Positions 22,816 to 32,995 of a stretch of 64,000 nt of DNA are shown one piece after another. Origin of the DNA: Macrobrachium rosenbergii (Eukaryota > Arthropoda > Malacostraca > Decapoda > Palaemonidae); NCBI RefSeq assembly GCF_040412425.1, contig NC_089768.1:1609001-1673000 (forward strand), in the 5' to 3' direction. How positions within the stretch are numbered: the stretch's first letter is position 1; every line of letters begins with the position of its first letter. The notes below the pieces were generated by a model. It was not told the origin of the DNA. It saw only the letters and a list, made by a program, of their open reading frames with translations, and ran no database searches. The translations under genes were made by a program, and so were the position numbers.

Positions 22816-24060
22816 TTGTGGTTTGTGTTAATTATGCAAACCCGTGACTCATCTAAGCCTAAGGAGAGAAAGCCAAGTGCTCTGAGGCATTGCCTGGACA
22901 CCACTGACAAACCTTGCAACTGCTTTCTCTCCTCCAATGAGATTGATCTGCATTCATTGTGTGCTCAGTGCAGAAAGCATGAATGCGACCAACTTAGTCC
23001 ATGTTCTGAATGTTTTGTCTGGCTGTCAGAACAATGGATGCAGTTTTCCCAGAAGAGGAAGGTTTCCCAGACATTGTCTGAGGGCAACACGCCCCCGGTG
23101 ACGGTGCGGGTTGCCAATCCCCCATACTCCTTCCTTCCTCTGGCTAAGCTGCCTCTCATTGTTGCCACTCCTCAGAGAGTGGTCTCCCCTTTGTCATCTT
23201 CTGCTTTGTCAGGAGAGAATTGGTATTGGGGGGCAGTGTCCAGGACGACTCTTGCTGGCGGTCTCCGTTCATTCAGGGTGGGAGGAACCCCCCTCAGAGT
23301 GAAAGGAGAGTGCCACCACTAACCCAATTTACTTTACAGGTTTGGGGAAAGCTGAGAGGCTTAGGGAGCTCTTTGGCCCTCCCTGAGCCTCCTGGCAGAG
23401 CCTTTGGCTCCTCACCTGTTCTCTTTTCCTCTTGGTTGTTCCAAGAGGCGTGAGACAGACAGAGAGAGCTCCGTCGAATTTGTCTTTCTTCGGAGTTCGG
23501 CTGCTTGGTGTGCTTTTGGTGTCAGTCCCCCGATTGTCTCGTAGTACAACCAGGTAGCCGAGGAGGGTTTCTTGGGATCTGTCAAGGTCTCCCTCCAAGG
23601 AGAGAGGTACAGGAGTTTCACGCTTCGGAAGCAGCGAGGGTCTTCCTCTTCAAGTTGCGGTCACCCTCGTTTCTCAGAGAATCCCTGGGACAGGACCGCA
23701 GCTCCCCCAATGAATAATCTTCATCATTCGCAACCCTTACAGTTCCCAAAGGGGCCGAGAATTTCGGGGGCCACCGAGGTCCTTGCTTGCGAGACCATTC
23801 TCGACCAAATGAATACTTTTCTTTGGACAAGGAGTTCATTCAGGTTGAGACACCAAGTTCCTCCCCTGCCTCGGCAGAGTATGAATTCTTCTTGTCTTGG
23901 AGGGTCTTGTCGACTGCAGGTTGTTCTGACTCTGCTTCTCCCGGACTGGGTTCTCTCTGCTACTCCTTGCTGTGAAGGGTATTCTCTTCTGCAACGAGAG
24001 GCAGAGATTTGAGAGGACACCTGCTGGTTTCCTCCAGGCATTCCCCTGATGGATCCATGA
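22816..24060 (+). pseudogene. DIRS G Gag-like protein, degenerate
   Basis: The start region reads QTRDSSKPKERKPSALRHCL, then a cysteine module (CNCFLSS, CAQC, CSECFVWLSEQW). The B gag starting at 25632 has the same spacing (CNSFRSS, CPSC, CIECCSWSPEQW). Both therefore represent the family-2 Gag zinc module. After the stop at 23322 the gag continues only as broken frames. Parts at 23330-24060 align with 12850-13290 of E on the other strand. Confidence 0.65.
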
Positions 24061-24109
24061 TACTTCACTTTTAGGCTTTCTCTCCTCAGGTATGACCATT
24101 CCTGGAAAG

Positions 24110-25098
24110 AACCCTGCCTCAGGAGACTGGTCCTGTCCGGGGGTGGGTCTTCCTATACCAGATGGCAGTCTGTGGGCAATTATGGTGCTAAGAAGGACGA
24201 CTTTGTCCCAATTCGGATCTCCGGTTTCGTAAGTCCAGAGTTGGCTCGACCCTTAGGAACGAACCTTTACTTGGTTCTGCCTTTCTCTTTCAGAGATTTG
24301 CCAGATACCGCGGTAATCAAGGTTCGTACCAGGGCACTGCCTTGCCCTTTGGACAATGGCCAAGACCTTTGGTCTTAGTCATCTTGGCTCGACCTTGAGT
24401 TCAAGCCAGCCCCCCTCAACTCCTAAGAAGTCCCAGGCTTCGGAAGAAGATTGCGGAACACATAGCCCTCTTCTTCCCTTTTGGGAAAGTGCACCTAACT
24501 GTGTCTCTTTCCACCCTCTTTTCCATAAGGGAGAAGGGCAAAAGGGAAGAGAGAAAGAAGTATCAACTGGGCAGAAGTTCTCCTACTGCAGATGCCTGGA
24601 TGAAGTGATACTTATCGGTGTCTGGAGTTGGCAGCGACATTGCCGAGACATGGGAATGGATTCCTTCAGGAGAAGTATATATTTCCCTTAGGTCTTGGCA
24701 ATTGTTTTTGTCAAACTTCCATCCCGCTTCCTGTCTTGTGCTCCTGATTCGGGAAATGCCAGCCCAGCTAGAGCTAATTGCCTTGGTATTGTGTCATTTT
24801 GCAGAAGCTTCCCCATGATGGAGAATGAAGGAGGTCTGCTTCCATTCCTCCATCCTTCTTTCCTCTTCGAAGTATGAGGAAAGAGTTAGGCTAATGCTTG
24901 ACTGAAGTAACCTTCAAATATCCTTGCATATTCTCCTCACATCATGTGTCTACTTCTCGATTCACCAATCGAGGAATAGGCGCATACCTGTAAGACTTTG
25001 TCTTGAAGGTGTGTGACCGAGACGATTACTGTAGTGCCTTATCATCAACATCCTGAACTCAAGGCAGCCTTTTGGCTTTCCGAAAAATTCAGGATGAG
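24110..25098 (+). pseudogene. DIRS G RT and RNase H remnant
   Basis: A decayed RT motif (TRALPCPLDNGQDLWS with frameshift; compare FQFRALCFGL of B) lies at about 24330-24378. At 25050-25098 the sequence reads like INILELKAAF of RNase H with one missing base. Everything between is broken by stops. The same decay pattern and order are seen in E, so the two copies probably share an already defective ancestor or long neutral decay. Confidence 0.5.
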
Positions 25099-25540
25099 TT
25101 GTTTCGACACGATATACTAACCATCGTCCTTTACATCAGGAATTACTTACGGCGAAGCTGGACACGGCCGTTAAACTCTTGAACAAGATGGTTAGGCAGT
25201 AAGTACCATCAGGTAGGTGGGAATACCCACCTGCCCAGATGTAAACATTCCAGTTGTTCCGACATGATGTACAAACCGTCGGTCCTTTACATTAGGAATT
25301 ACTTTCAGCGTAGGTTGGAAATGTCTGTTGAACTTTCAAACAAGGTGGTTAGGCAGTTAACTACCGTCCGGGAGGTGGGGGTACCGCCTGCCCGGATGTA
25401 AACATTCCAATTGTTCTGACACAATATACAAACCCTCGGTCCCTTACATTAGGGATTACTTTCAGGCGTAGGCTGGAAACAGCCGTTGAAACTTGGAGTA
25501 CCGCCTGCCCGGATGTAAACATTCCAATTTGCTTTCAGCC
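25099..25540 (+). repeat. Triplicated left terminal repeat of DIRS B
   Basis: Three direct copies start at about 25099, 25254 and 25410, each opening with TTC-GACA and a CCTTTACAT motif and passing through GGAAACGGCCGTTAAACTC-like sequence and GCCTGCCCGGATGTAAACAT. The third copy lacks the central part. The copies differ at many positions, so the duplication is old or arose from different copies. Confidence 0.8.
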
Positions 25541-25631
25541 GTCGTAGACTGTGGACTTTGTTTCTTCGCTCTCTGCCTGACTTCATTCTTTTCTCCTTTT
25601 TTGGTGAGAAAATCTTTGTTTTTCTATAATT

Positions 25632-28600
25632 ATGAATGTGGACAAGCCTTCTAAGCCTTCCTGTCCCCAGCATGTGTATCCCGGGGTAGGAGGCAAGAAA
25701 TGTAACTCATTTAGATCTAGCGTCGACGCGGACCCACACACTCTCTGCCCATCTTGCAGGGGGCGTGTGAGTTCGCACGACGCTCCTTGTATTGAGTGTT
25801 GCTCTTGGTCCCCCGAGCAATGGAGGAAGTTTGAAGGGAGGAGACGCTAACGTCGTAAGCTTGCCAAGGAATCCTCTGAGGGTAATATGCCCCCGACGAC
25901 TCCGGTGGTGGCTAATGTGTCGGGTTCGTTTCTCCCTCCCGGCGAGCTTCCCCTGCTTGCTCCCTCTCCCTTGGGTGAGGACTCCCAATCCCCTTCCTCA
26001 TTCATTTCATCGGGTTTGGAAGGGCGTGGGGGAGAGGTGGACTGGGACATCCTCTCGGGGGTCTCTTCTCGTTCTGGAGGGGAATTTTTTCCTCCAGAGC
26101 GAGTGGAGGCTTCCCAGTCTAACCCGACTTTTGCTTCAGGTTTTGGGTTGGATAGCCAGATGTCAGACTTATCGTCAACCTGGCTACACCTGGGCCTACC
26201 TGGCGTTCCGTCACTGGAGGGTCTGGTGTCACATCTGTCCAGCGCCCCAGTGACAACTCACACCGCAGTGACTCTCACCACCACCTCGGTCACCATGTCA
26301 GGTTTTGCTAAGCTCCCCGTGTCGGTGGCTTCGCTCCTGGATATGACTTCGCACCTGGATACCCAGGAGCCCTTTGTTGACCGAGTCGGTTGAGCTTCAG
26401 ACTGTCACTCGATGGGCCGGAGTTCAATTCCCGCGGCCAGCTGATGAAGAGTTAGAGGAATTTATTTCTGGTGATAGAAATTCATTTCTTGCTATAATGT
26501 GGTTCGGATTCCACAATAAGCTGTAGGTCCCGTTGCTAAGTAACAAATTGGTTCTTAGTCACGTAAAATAAGTCTAATCCTTCGGGCCAGCCCTAGGAAG
26601 GCTGTTAATCAGCTCAGTGGTCTGGTAAAACTAAGGTATACTTAACTTAACTGGATACCCAGGTCTCAGCTGCCCCTGCCGTACACCACACAGTACCGCT
26701 GCCTGCTAGGTTCCTGGCTCCATTCTCACGACCGGGTCCCTCCTTCATGGTGACTTCTACTCTGCCTTACGTGACTGTCCCTGCCCCTGTTGCTGACCCT
26801 GGCCCGATCACGACAATGGTTCCGGCTCCTCGCTTCTCTGTCCAGCCCGGCACTTCGTCTGTTTCTCTCCCCATACCTTCGACCTTGGCACGGTCCAGCC
26901 TGGCTGCCCGCGCACCACCTGTGCCTGCATTCCCGGCCTGGCCTCCTTACGTTCCTGGCTGCCACGCGATTGCTCCCGCCCAGGTAAGTGCTGGCCTGAG
27001 CACCGCATTCTCTGCCCGGGATGTGCCTACGGCTGCAGCCCCTCCGACTGCTCCTGATTCATCGGCTGCGCCTGCTTGGCTTGGGGACTTGATGGCAAAG
27101 AAGAAGAAGAGGAGGTCTAGGAAGGTGTCGTCATCTTCGTCTTCGTCTTCGTCTTCGTCAGCATCATCGTCTTCGTCTGCTGCCTCTTCTTCTTCTCCTT
27201 CCGAGGCTTCGCGGCCGAAGAAGAAGAAGTCTGCCTCCCCCCCCCCCCACAAAGGAGTCTCACACCAAGACTTCCAAGGGACTGCCTCCTTCCACAGGGA
27301 AGGCAGTGGGATCTCTCGTCGGCTCTTCCCGATCCACGGATCAGGGAACCGCTGCCCTGGCCTCCGGGTCAGTCGCATCGGGAGCCAAGGGCGTGCAGAC
27401 GAAGGTCCGCACCCCCCCGCTGTGCCTAAGAAACCTGCGTCTAAGGCCAGCGAGTCCATGTTGGACACTCGTACGCGAGTTGCTCCGAGTACCCAGGTCT
27501 CCAAGGAGACCCGGGCACCCCAGGCTGATATGGGAGAAACTTCTCGCTGTACAGACCAGGGCGTGGGGTGAGAGAAAGAGTCCGGGCATGCAGGTGCCCC
27601 GTCTCTTCCTGCTGGCACTTCTGTGAGTGCCAAGTCATGTTCCCGGGATAGTGCCTTGGCCCCTTTGGGGCTGAACGCCAGGAGAGGGGGAGAAGAGGTC
27701 CCCTGCTCAGTCTTCCCGAGAGGCTACGGTATCGAAGAAGACTGGGGCGCATCTAGAGGACAGCGCAAGCTCTCGCCAGCCAGATGCGCACTCTACTCCT
27801 CCCAGTCCCCTGCCACGTTCGCCTGTCTAGCCTGGCTTGGGGGAAGCGAGCGCGCAGCTCGGCTCACGCGAGCCGCTCCGCTCTCCTCGGGAGACTGCTC
27901 TGCCTAGGCGAAGGCACTCTCCTCGACCTGGGCTGCCGTCACCACCGTGGGTTGGTGACCGCTCCCGGCCTGCTGCCCCTGCTGGTTCTGCCAGCAAGGC
28001 TAGTGGGAGCGCCCGATTCTCCTCACCTCTCCCCTCCGCCTCTTCGGTTCCTTCCAACAACCTCGGGGAAGGGACCACGGCCTCAACTGTAGATCGTCCT
28101 TCGCGCATTGAATCCTTTTGGGGACCCAAGAAAGAACCCAAGGCTTCGGTGGGGCTGCCGTGGTCCACGCTTGCCGATGGGGGTCCTCGACCAGGTGAAT
28201 AGTCTAGTGTTTGGGCAAGACAGTTCGCTTAGGTTGAGCCACTCGGATAAGCTTCTTCCCCCCACTCTGCTTCTGCACTCCAGCTGTAGGGGGCATTGCC
28301 GACTAAACAGGTTGACCCGGACCTGACTCGTCTGGATCTGGGTCTGATGTTGCAGCAGCTTACTGCAGAGAGCATCTCCCTCTCCCAGCAAGAAGCTGCA
28401 ACCCTGGAAGCCACCGCCATGGCGGCCTTCCAAGCAGTCTCCTGGCTCGATCTGTGGTCCTTCACAGTATCGAAGGTAGCTGCTTCCTCGGGCGCTATCG
28501 TGCCTGGGGAAGACTCCGCCTTTGGGAGACTGTGCCAGTCGGGGGGTAGGGCTATCTCCTACCTTGCCCACCAGACGGTGAACCTGTGGACAAACCCTGG

Positions 28601-28996
28601 TTCTGAAGTGGAGAGACGCCATTCTCTATCGCTTCTCCAGGCCTGTAGGTCCTGAGTCGGCAATATCCCTAAGGAATGGACCATTGCTGGGTTCCGCCTC
28701 TCTCTCCCCCAGAGAGTTGGTGGATGCCGCGGTGGACAAACGCAGGGCCGATGACTGACCGGCTTGTTCACCAGGCAGTGTCCAAGACCTCCGGATCTTC
28801 GCATACCACTGCGGCCAGGTCTTCGGGCCAGGCTGGCACTTCCTTGGCCCCTAAGAAGTCCCAGTCTTTGAAGGGGTCCCGGGGAAACACCCAGCCTTCT
28901 TCTTCCTCGAGAAGGGGGGGTTCCTCCCGTCCCTTTCAGCCCACTTTCCAAACCGGTAAAGGGGGCAAAGGGAAGAAGAAGAAGGGGAAACGCTAG
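25632..28996 (+). pseudogene. DIRS B Gag-like protein, interrupted by a SINE and frameshifts
   Basis: The Met at 25632 opens with the cysteine module (CNSFRSS, CPSCRGR, CIECCSW) and meets a stop at 25850. The frame from 25887 continues with a Pro/Ser/Gly-rich linker to the SINE at 26368. After the SINE, 26747-27571 is Pro/Ala-rich and contains a Lys-rich then poly-Ser stretch (27090-27240). The conserved part is at 28296-28655 (DPDLTRLDLGLMLQQLTAES to YLAHQTVNLW). A basic, Gly/Lys-rich tail (GGKGKKKKGKR) ends at the stop at 28996. The layout of zinc module, linker, helical core and basic tail suggests an RNA-binding Gag. It is not functional here. Confidence 0.7.
26368..26650 (+). mobile_element. 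tRNA-derived SINE in the DIRS B gag
   Basis: The 13-bp direct repeat CTGGATACCCAGG flanks it (26355-26367 and 26651-26663). The head contains A-box-like GACCGAGTCGGTTGAGC and B-box-like GAGTTCAATTCCC, as in a tRNA of the Leu/Ser type. The body (AAGAGTTAGAGGAATTTATT; TGTGGTTCGGATTCCACA) resembles a SINE body common in decapods, from memory. The tail is an AT-rich TATACTTAACTTAA. Confidence 0.85.
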
Positions 28997-29181
28997 GGGC
29001 GGCATTCCCCCCCAACAGCTGCCGAAGGTTGGGGGGTGCCTGTTGAGCCATTCGGCAACATGGCAGCAACACGGAGCCAAGCCCTGGATAGCGGATGTCC
29101 TTCAGGAGGGATATCTACTACCCTTCGAGCCCCGGCCTCCCCTCACCTACACTCTGGTCCATCTCCACACATATGTCCAAG

Positions 29182-30137
29182 CGTATGCGGTAAATTTATC
29201 GATAGCAATTCATCGACAACAATTCATCGATTAGCAATTCATCGACCAAGCAATTTACCGATTCAATAATTCGTCGATTTACAGAAAAATAAAAACATAA
29301 TTCAAAGGTTTAAAAAGCAAATAATCTATTCAACAATTCATCTATTTACAGAAAAATAAAAGTTAAAAATAGCAAACCACCAATATAACAATTCATCTAT
29401 TTACAAAAATAAAAAAAAAAAAAAAACGAGATTTTCCTTTTAAAGAGAAACAAAAATGCTTTAGTTCTTATCTTCAAGCCCTCGAGGATGGATATTCAGT
29501 TTGTTGAAACAGAAAAAGGCAGAAAAAACTGTTTGTGTGCGGCCATCTGTTCTATAGAGAAAAGAAGATCGAAGAGACTGTGCACTGGAAGTGTGAGAAA
29601 TACTATAAAAATAACTGTTGAGCTCGAGTGAGTACATGCAGAGACACGATAATAAGGCAATCAAATGAACATAATCACGCTGCTAATGCAGCAAGTGTCG
29701 AAGCAGTGAAAGTCTGTGAGAAAATTCGCGAAGAGGCAAAAAATACAACAGAGTCAGCTCATGCCCTATTGTCCGATGTTCTTGGAGAATGCACTCAAGC
29801 AGCAATTGGTAAGCTTCCAAGCACTGACTGTATGAAAAGAACTGTGAGAAATATCCGATTTAAGAAGAACGATGGACCTAGCCTTCCAACACATCGAAAT
29901 GACATAACTTTCCCGGAAGGATTGACAAACAAACAAACTCAGGGCAACAGACGAAAGCTAAATGAAGTTACAAACAAACCACTTAAAAAACTAAAAGCAA
30001 TGCAAATTAAATGACCAAAGTAGTCAATTGATAAATTGATGAATCGGTGAATTGCTTGGTCGATGAATTGTTAATCGATGAATTGTTGTCGATGAATTGT
30101 TGTCGATGAATTGTTATCGATGAATTTTCCTAGACTC
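29182..30137 (+). mobile_element. Mutator-like (MULE) DNA element with FLYWCH remnant, 956 bp
   Basis: The 9-bp direct repeat ATGTCCAAG flanks it (29173-29181 and 30138-30146), the length typical of Mutator-like elements. Both ends are inverted repeats of roughly 100 bp, themselves built of 14-18-bp subrepeats of CAATTCATCGA (left) and TCGATGAATTG (right). The outermost eight bases of the left end do not match the right end. The inside encodes a FLYWCH-type remnant but no transposase core, so the element is non-autonomous. Confidence 0.8.
29488..30014 (+). pseudogene. FLYWCH-type zinc finger protein remnant (MULE-associated)
   Basis: From the Met at about 29488 the sequence reads MDIQFVETEKGRK, then after a one-base shift LFVCGHLFYREKKIEE, HWKCEKYYKNNC, a stop codon, and RVSTCRDTIIRQSNEHNHAA. 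The order Phe-Tyr, WxC, C, then HNH with conserved spacing is the FLYWCH zinc finger, a DNA-binding domain often found in front of MULE transposases. The following 110 residues (KVCEKIREEAKNT; basic C-terminus KKLKAMQIK) are typical of the linker after this domain. A frameshift and one stop disable it. Confidence 0.7.
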
Positions 30138-31350
30138 ATGTCCAAGGATCTCCGAAGGACACTGCACTACAGCAAGAAGTGCAAGCCATGCTGAGCAAGG
30201 GTGCTGTAGAAGTCATGTCGGACCAGTCTTCAGGCTTTTACAGCCATGTCTTTCTCGTAGAGAAAGCCTCTGGGGGATGGAGACCGGTCATAGACCTCTC
30301 TCTCCTGAACCGATTCGTTCACCAGACTTGGTTCACGATGGAAACAGCGCAATCCGTGCTCGCTTCCATCAGGGAGAACGACTTAATGCTTACGGTGGAC
30401 TTGAAGGATGCGTATTTCCAAATACCCATTCATCCGTCCTCTCAGAAGTACCTCCGCTTTGTCCTCAGGAGACGGTCTTCCAATTCAGGGCACTTTGTTT
30501 CGGGCTCTCGACCACTCCCCAGGTGTTCACGAGAGTCTTCTCGCTCGTGTCAGCTTGGGCTCACTCGCACGGGATACGTCTACTGAGGTATCTCGACGAC
30601 TGGCTAGTCCTGGCGGGCTCACGCTCGCAGTTGCTACAGGACAGGGATCGACTCCTCGAGTTTTGCCGAGATCTAGGGATCGTGGTGAATCTTGAGAAGT
30701 CAGATATCATTCCCAAGCAGAGGATAAAGTACCTGGGCATGCTGATAGACTCAATGACAGCGAAAGTCTTTCCCTCGGACTCTCGTATCAGCAAGTTCAG
30801 GCAGGCAGTACAGCTGTTCCTGTCACGGCAGGAGCAGCCAGCCTGGCAATGGGAAGTCGTCATCGGTCACCTGTCGTCACTGGAGAAGCTAGTACCTCAT
30901 GGGCGTCTTCACCTGCGGTCTCTTCAGTGGAGACTAAAGGAGTATTGGTCCCAGTCCCGAGACCCCCAGTCCTTCCTCATCCCTCTTTCCGAGGAGGTGA
31001 AGGAGGACTTTTGCTGGTGGATGGACGACAGGAACCTCTTGATAAGACTATCCCTGCATACTCCCCCTCCGGGCATGTTACTATTCTCAGACGCATCGAC
31101 CGAGGGATGGGGCGCACACCTGGAGGAGTTGCTGACTTCGGGAGTGTGGCACCGAGACGACCAGCGCCTTCACATCAACATCCTGGAACTCAAGGCAGCC
31201 TTCCTGGCCCTCCAAGAGTTCCGGGATCGGTGATGGGACACTCCGTGGTACTGATGAGCGACAATACCACGGTAGTGGCATACGTCAACAAGCAGGGGGG
31301 TCTAGTATCTCTCCCGCTCCACCAGGCACATTCCAGGCAAGAGGGATGTC

Positions 31351-32188
31351 GTGGCAGACAAGCTCAGCTGCCAGAATCAGGTGATCGGAACCGAATGGTC
31401 CCTTCACTCGGAAGTGACCGAAAGGCTATTCGACCTGTGGGGGTGTCCAGACATCGACCAGTTCGCCACCCGGCACAACAGAAAACTCCAGGTCTTCTGC
31501 TCTGTCGTGCTAGACCCATGGGCTGCTGTGGAGGACGTGTTCCAGCGCCCATGGGACAACCTCGACGTCTACACCTTTCCTCCATTCTGTCTGATTCGCA
31601 GAATGATCAGCCAAGCGATGATCACCCTGAATCTCAGAATGATTATGGTGGCACCCAAATGGCCCCAGGCTGTTTGGTATCCTGACCTGCTAGCTCTCCT
31701 CTTCGAGGTGCCGAGAGAGATCCTGCCTTGGCCCAACCTGCTGTCAACCCCACATAGAGCGGTATCACCAGGCAGTGCAGTCCCTGTGTCTTCATGGCTG
31801 GAGGTTATCCACCATCTCCAGCGAGCGAGAGGCTTTTTGCGTTGCGCAGCAATGGAGATGGCTGGGTGCCTCAGACGATCCTCTGCAGCTGTATACCAGG
31901 GGAAGTGGTCCGTCTTCTGTGGTTGGTGTCGTGGACGGGTTAACGCTCCAGTCGGAGCTACTGTTCAGCAGGTCGCGGACTTCCCCGTCTTCCTTCGCCG
32001 AGAGAAGCTTCTCTCCATTTCAGCTGTAAAAGGCTACCGTGCTGCACTTGGCCTAGTCTTGCAGCTGAAAGGAGTATACACCTCTTCCTCCTTCGATATT
32101 TCCCTACTGATGAGAAGCTACGAAAGGTCTTGCCCACCCAGGGATCTCAGGCCCCTTGCATGGGATGTGACTCTCGTTCTAAGGAGCC
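31351..32188 (+). pseudogene. DIRS B tyrosine recombinase, N-terminal part (split by the LINE)
   Basis: One open frame runs through the segment between RNase H and recombinase (EWSLHSEVTERLFDLWGCP, IDQFATRHNRKLQVF, YTFPPF, MVAPKWP). It continues into the recombinase N-terminal helical domain (AAVYQGKWSVFCGWCRGR; SISAVKGYRAALGLVLQ). The frame breaks at 32188 at the LINE insertion. The catalytic part resumes at 45577. Confidence 0.8.
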
Positions 32189-32995
32189 CCTCGAGTAGGA
32201 CGCCTTGACGAGGTGAGGGGCTAAGGGACCCTGGCCTTTGGGCCCGGGTCCTGACGAATCATCCTACATAGTTTTTGGTTTAAATGGCGTGGACATTTCC
32301 ACATTCGCAAAATTTTACTGCTTAGGTGAGTCTGAGAAGGGATCGTTTTTGGAAGGGGTTAAACCATTCGAAGCTAATTGTGGGAGTTGTGGTGGTTGAG
32401 TCGCCACCCGAGATAGTTTGGACCTAAGAGATGGTGATGGGATTTTTCCCACTGCTATCTTGAGGGCGGAACCATCTCTGGGGATCAGCCCATCGGAATC
32501 CAGGGGGGGGCTGGTTTTTGGAGGTGGGACTCCTGGCTTTTGTCCGGAAGCCAACGAGTACGGTTGGAGTGGGGAGTCAGTCCCCATTAGTGGGGGCAGA
32601 ACTCCCAGCAGGCGGATTGGCTTATACCTGGGCCACTGCAAGCGTACTGGTGCTATCCTGAAAGGGTAGGGTATGGGGTGGACTGTTGGGAGTCAACTCT
32701 CACTTGTGCCATTGGTGGAGAATGCGAATACCTGACTGATCTACGATACTTTCTTGATATGACCAAGCAGTTTTGGGTGGGTGGATGAACCAGTTTGTGT
32801 GTGGTGGTCTGATGTGTGCATGCTTGGCAACTTGGGGTCTCTTCGTGGGCTTTGGGAGTGTGTTGGGGTGGGGAAGCTGAGCAGTAGAGCTGCCCAGTTT
32901 GTCCTTTTTGATATGCTGTCGGGGTCTGTGTGGGGGCTCTTGGGTGTCGGGTGTGCACTTTTTGGACCTTTGCTTGTGGACTGGTTTAAACTTAT
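32189..32995 (+). promoter_or_regulatory. LINE 5' UTR
   Basis: GC-richer leader beginning at the target duplication. In-frame Met codons upstream of 32996 give sequence without similarity (for example from 32781), so the leader probably extends to 32995. I-type LINEs usually carry an internal promoter here; none can be picked by eye. Confidence 0.5.

Larger units (their letters stand above)
22510..25098 (+). mobile_element. DIRS-type retrotransposon G (family 2), 3' truncated
   Basis: It begins with a divergent family-2 left repeat (about 22530-22690), followed by a gag start, a decayed RT region and the first part of RNase H. It stops at about 25098, where element B begins with its own terminal repeat. 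The recombinase part is missing and does not reappear after B ends at 47140, so B did not simply split an intact copy. DNA homology with E (about 11830-13600, opposite strand) runs through most of it. Confidence 0.7.
29043..31350 (+). pseudogene. DIRS B reverse transcriptase and RNase H, interrupted
   Basis: It begins with PWIADVLQEGYLLPFEPRPP (29090-29150) and is split at 29182 by the Mutator-like element. It resumes at 30147 with LSKGAVEVM, FLVEKASGGWRPVIDLSLLN and DAYFQIPIHP. A frame change at about 30470 leads to FQFRALCFGLSTTPQVFTRV and the catalytic RYLDDWLVLAGS (about 30590). Then come the connection (GRLHLRSLQW, FCWWMDD) and RNase H: LLFSDASTEGWGAH (about 31080), HINILELKAAFLALQ (about 31180) and, after another frameshift, VLMSDNTTVVAYVNKQGG (about 31250). 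All catalytic acids are recognisable, so decay is modest. The protein would copy element RNA into DNA. Confidence 0.85.

Noticed and set aside
26750..27630. Proline- and serine-rich protein on plus strand or acidic protein on minus strand as a host gene
   Set aside because: Lies between gag pieces of DIRS B and fits the Gag linker; the acidic minus-strand frame is the complement of the poly-Ser/Lys coding.
32781..32995. Upstream N-terminal extension of LINE ORF1
   Set aside because: Sequence before 32996 is G/T-rich with no similarity to ORF1 domains and lies in the expected 5' UTR.
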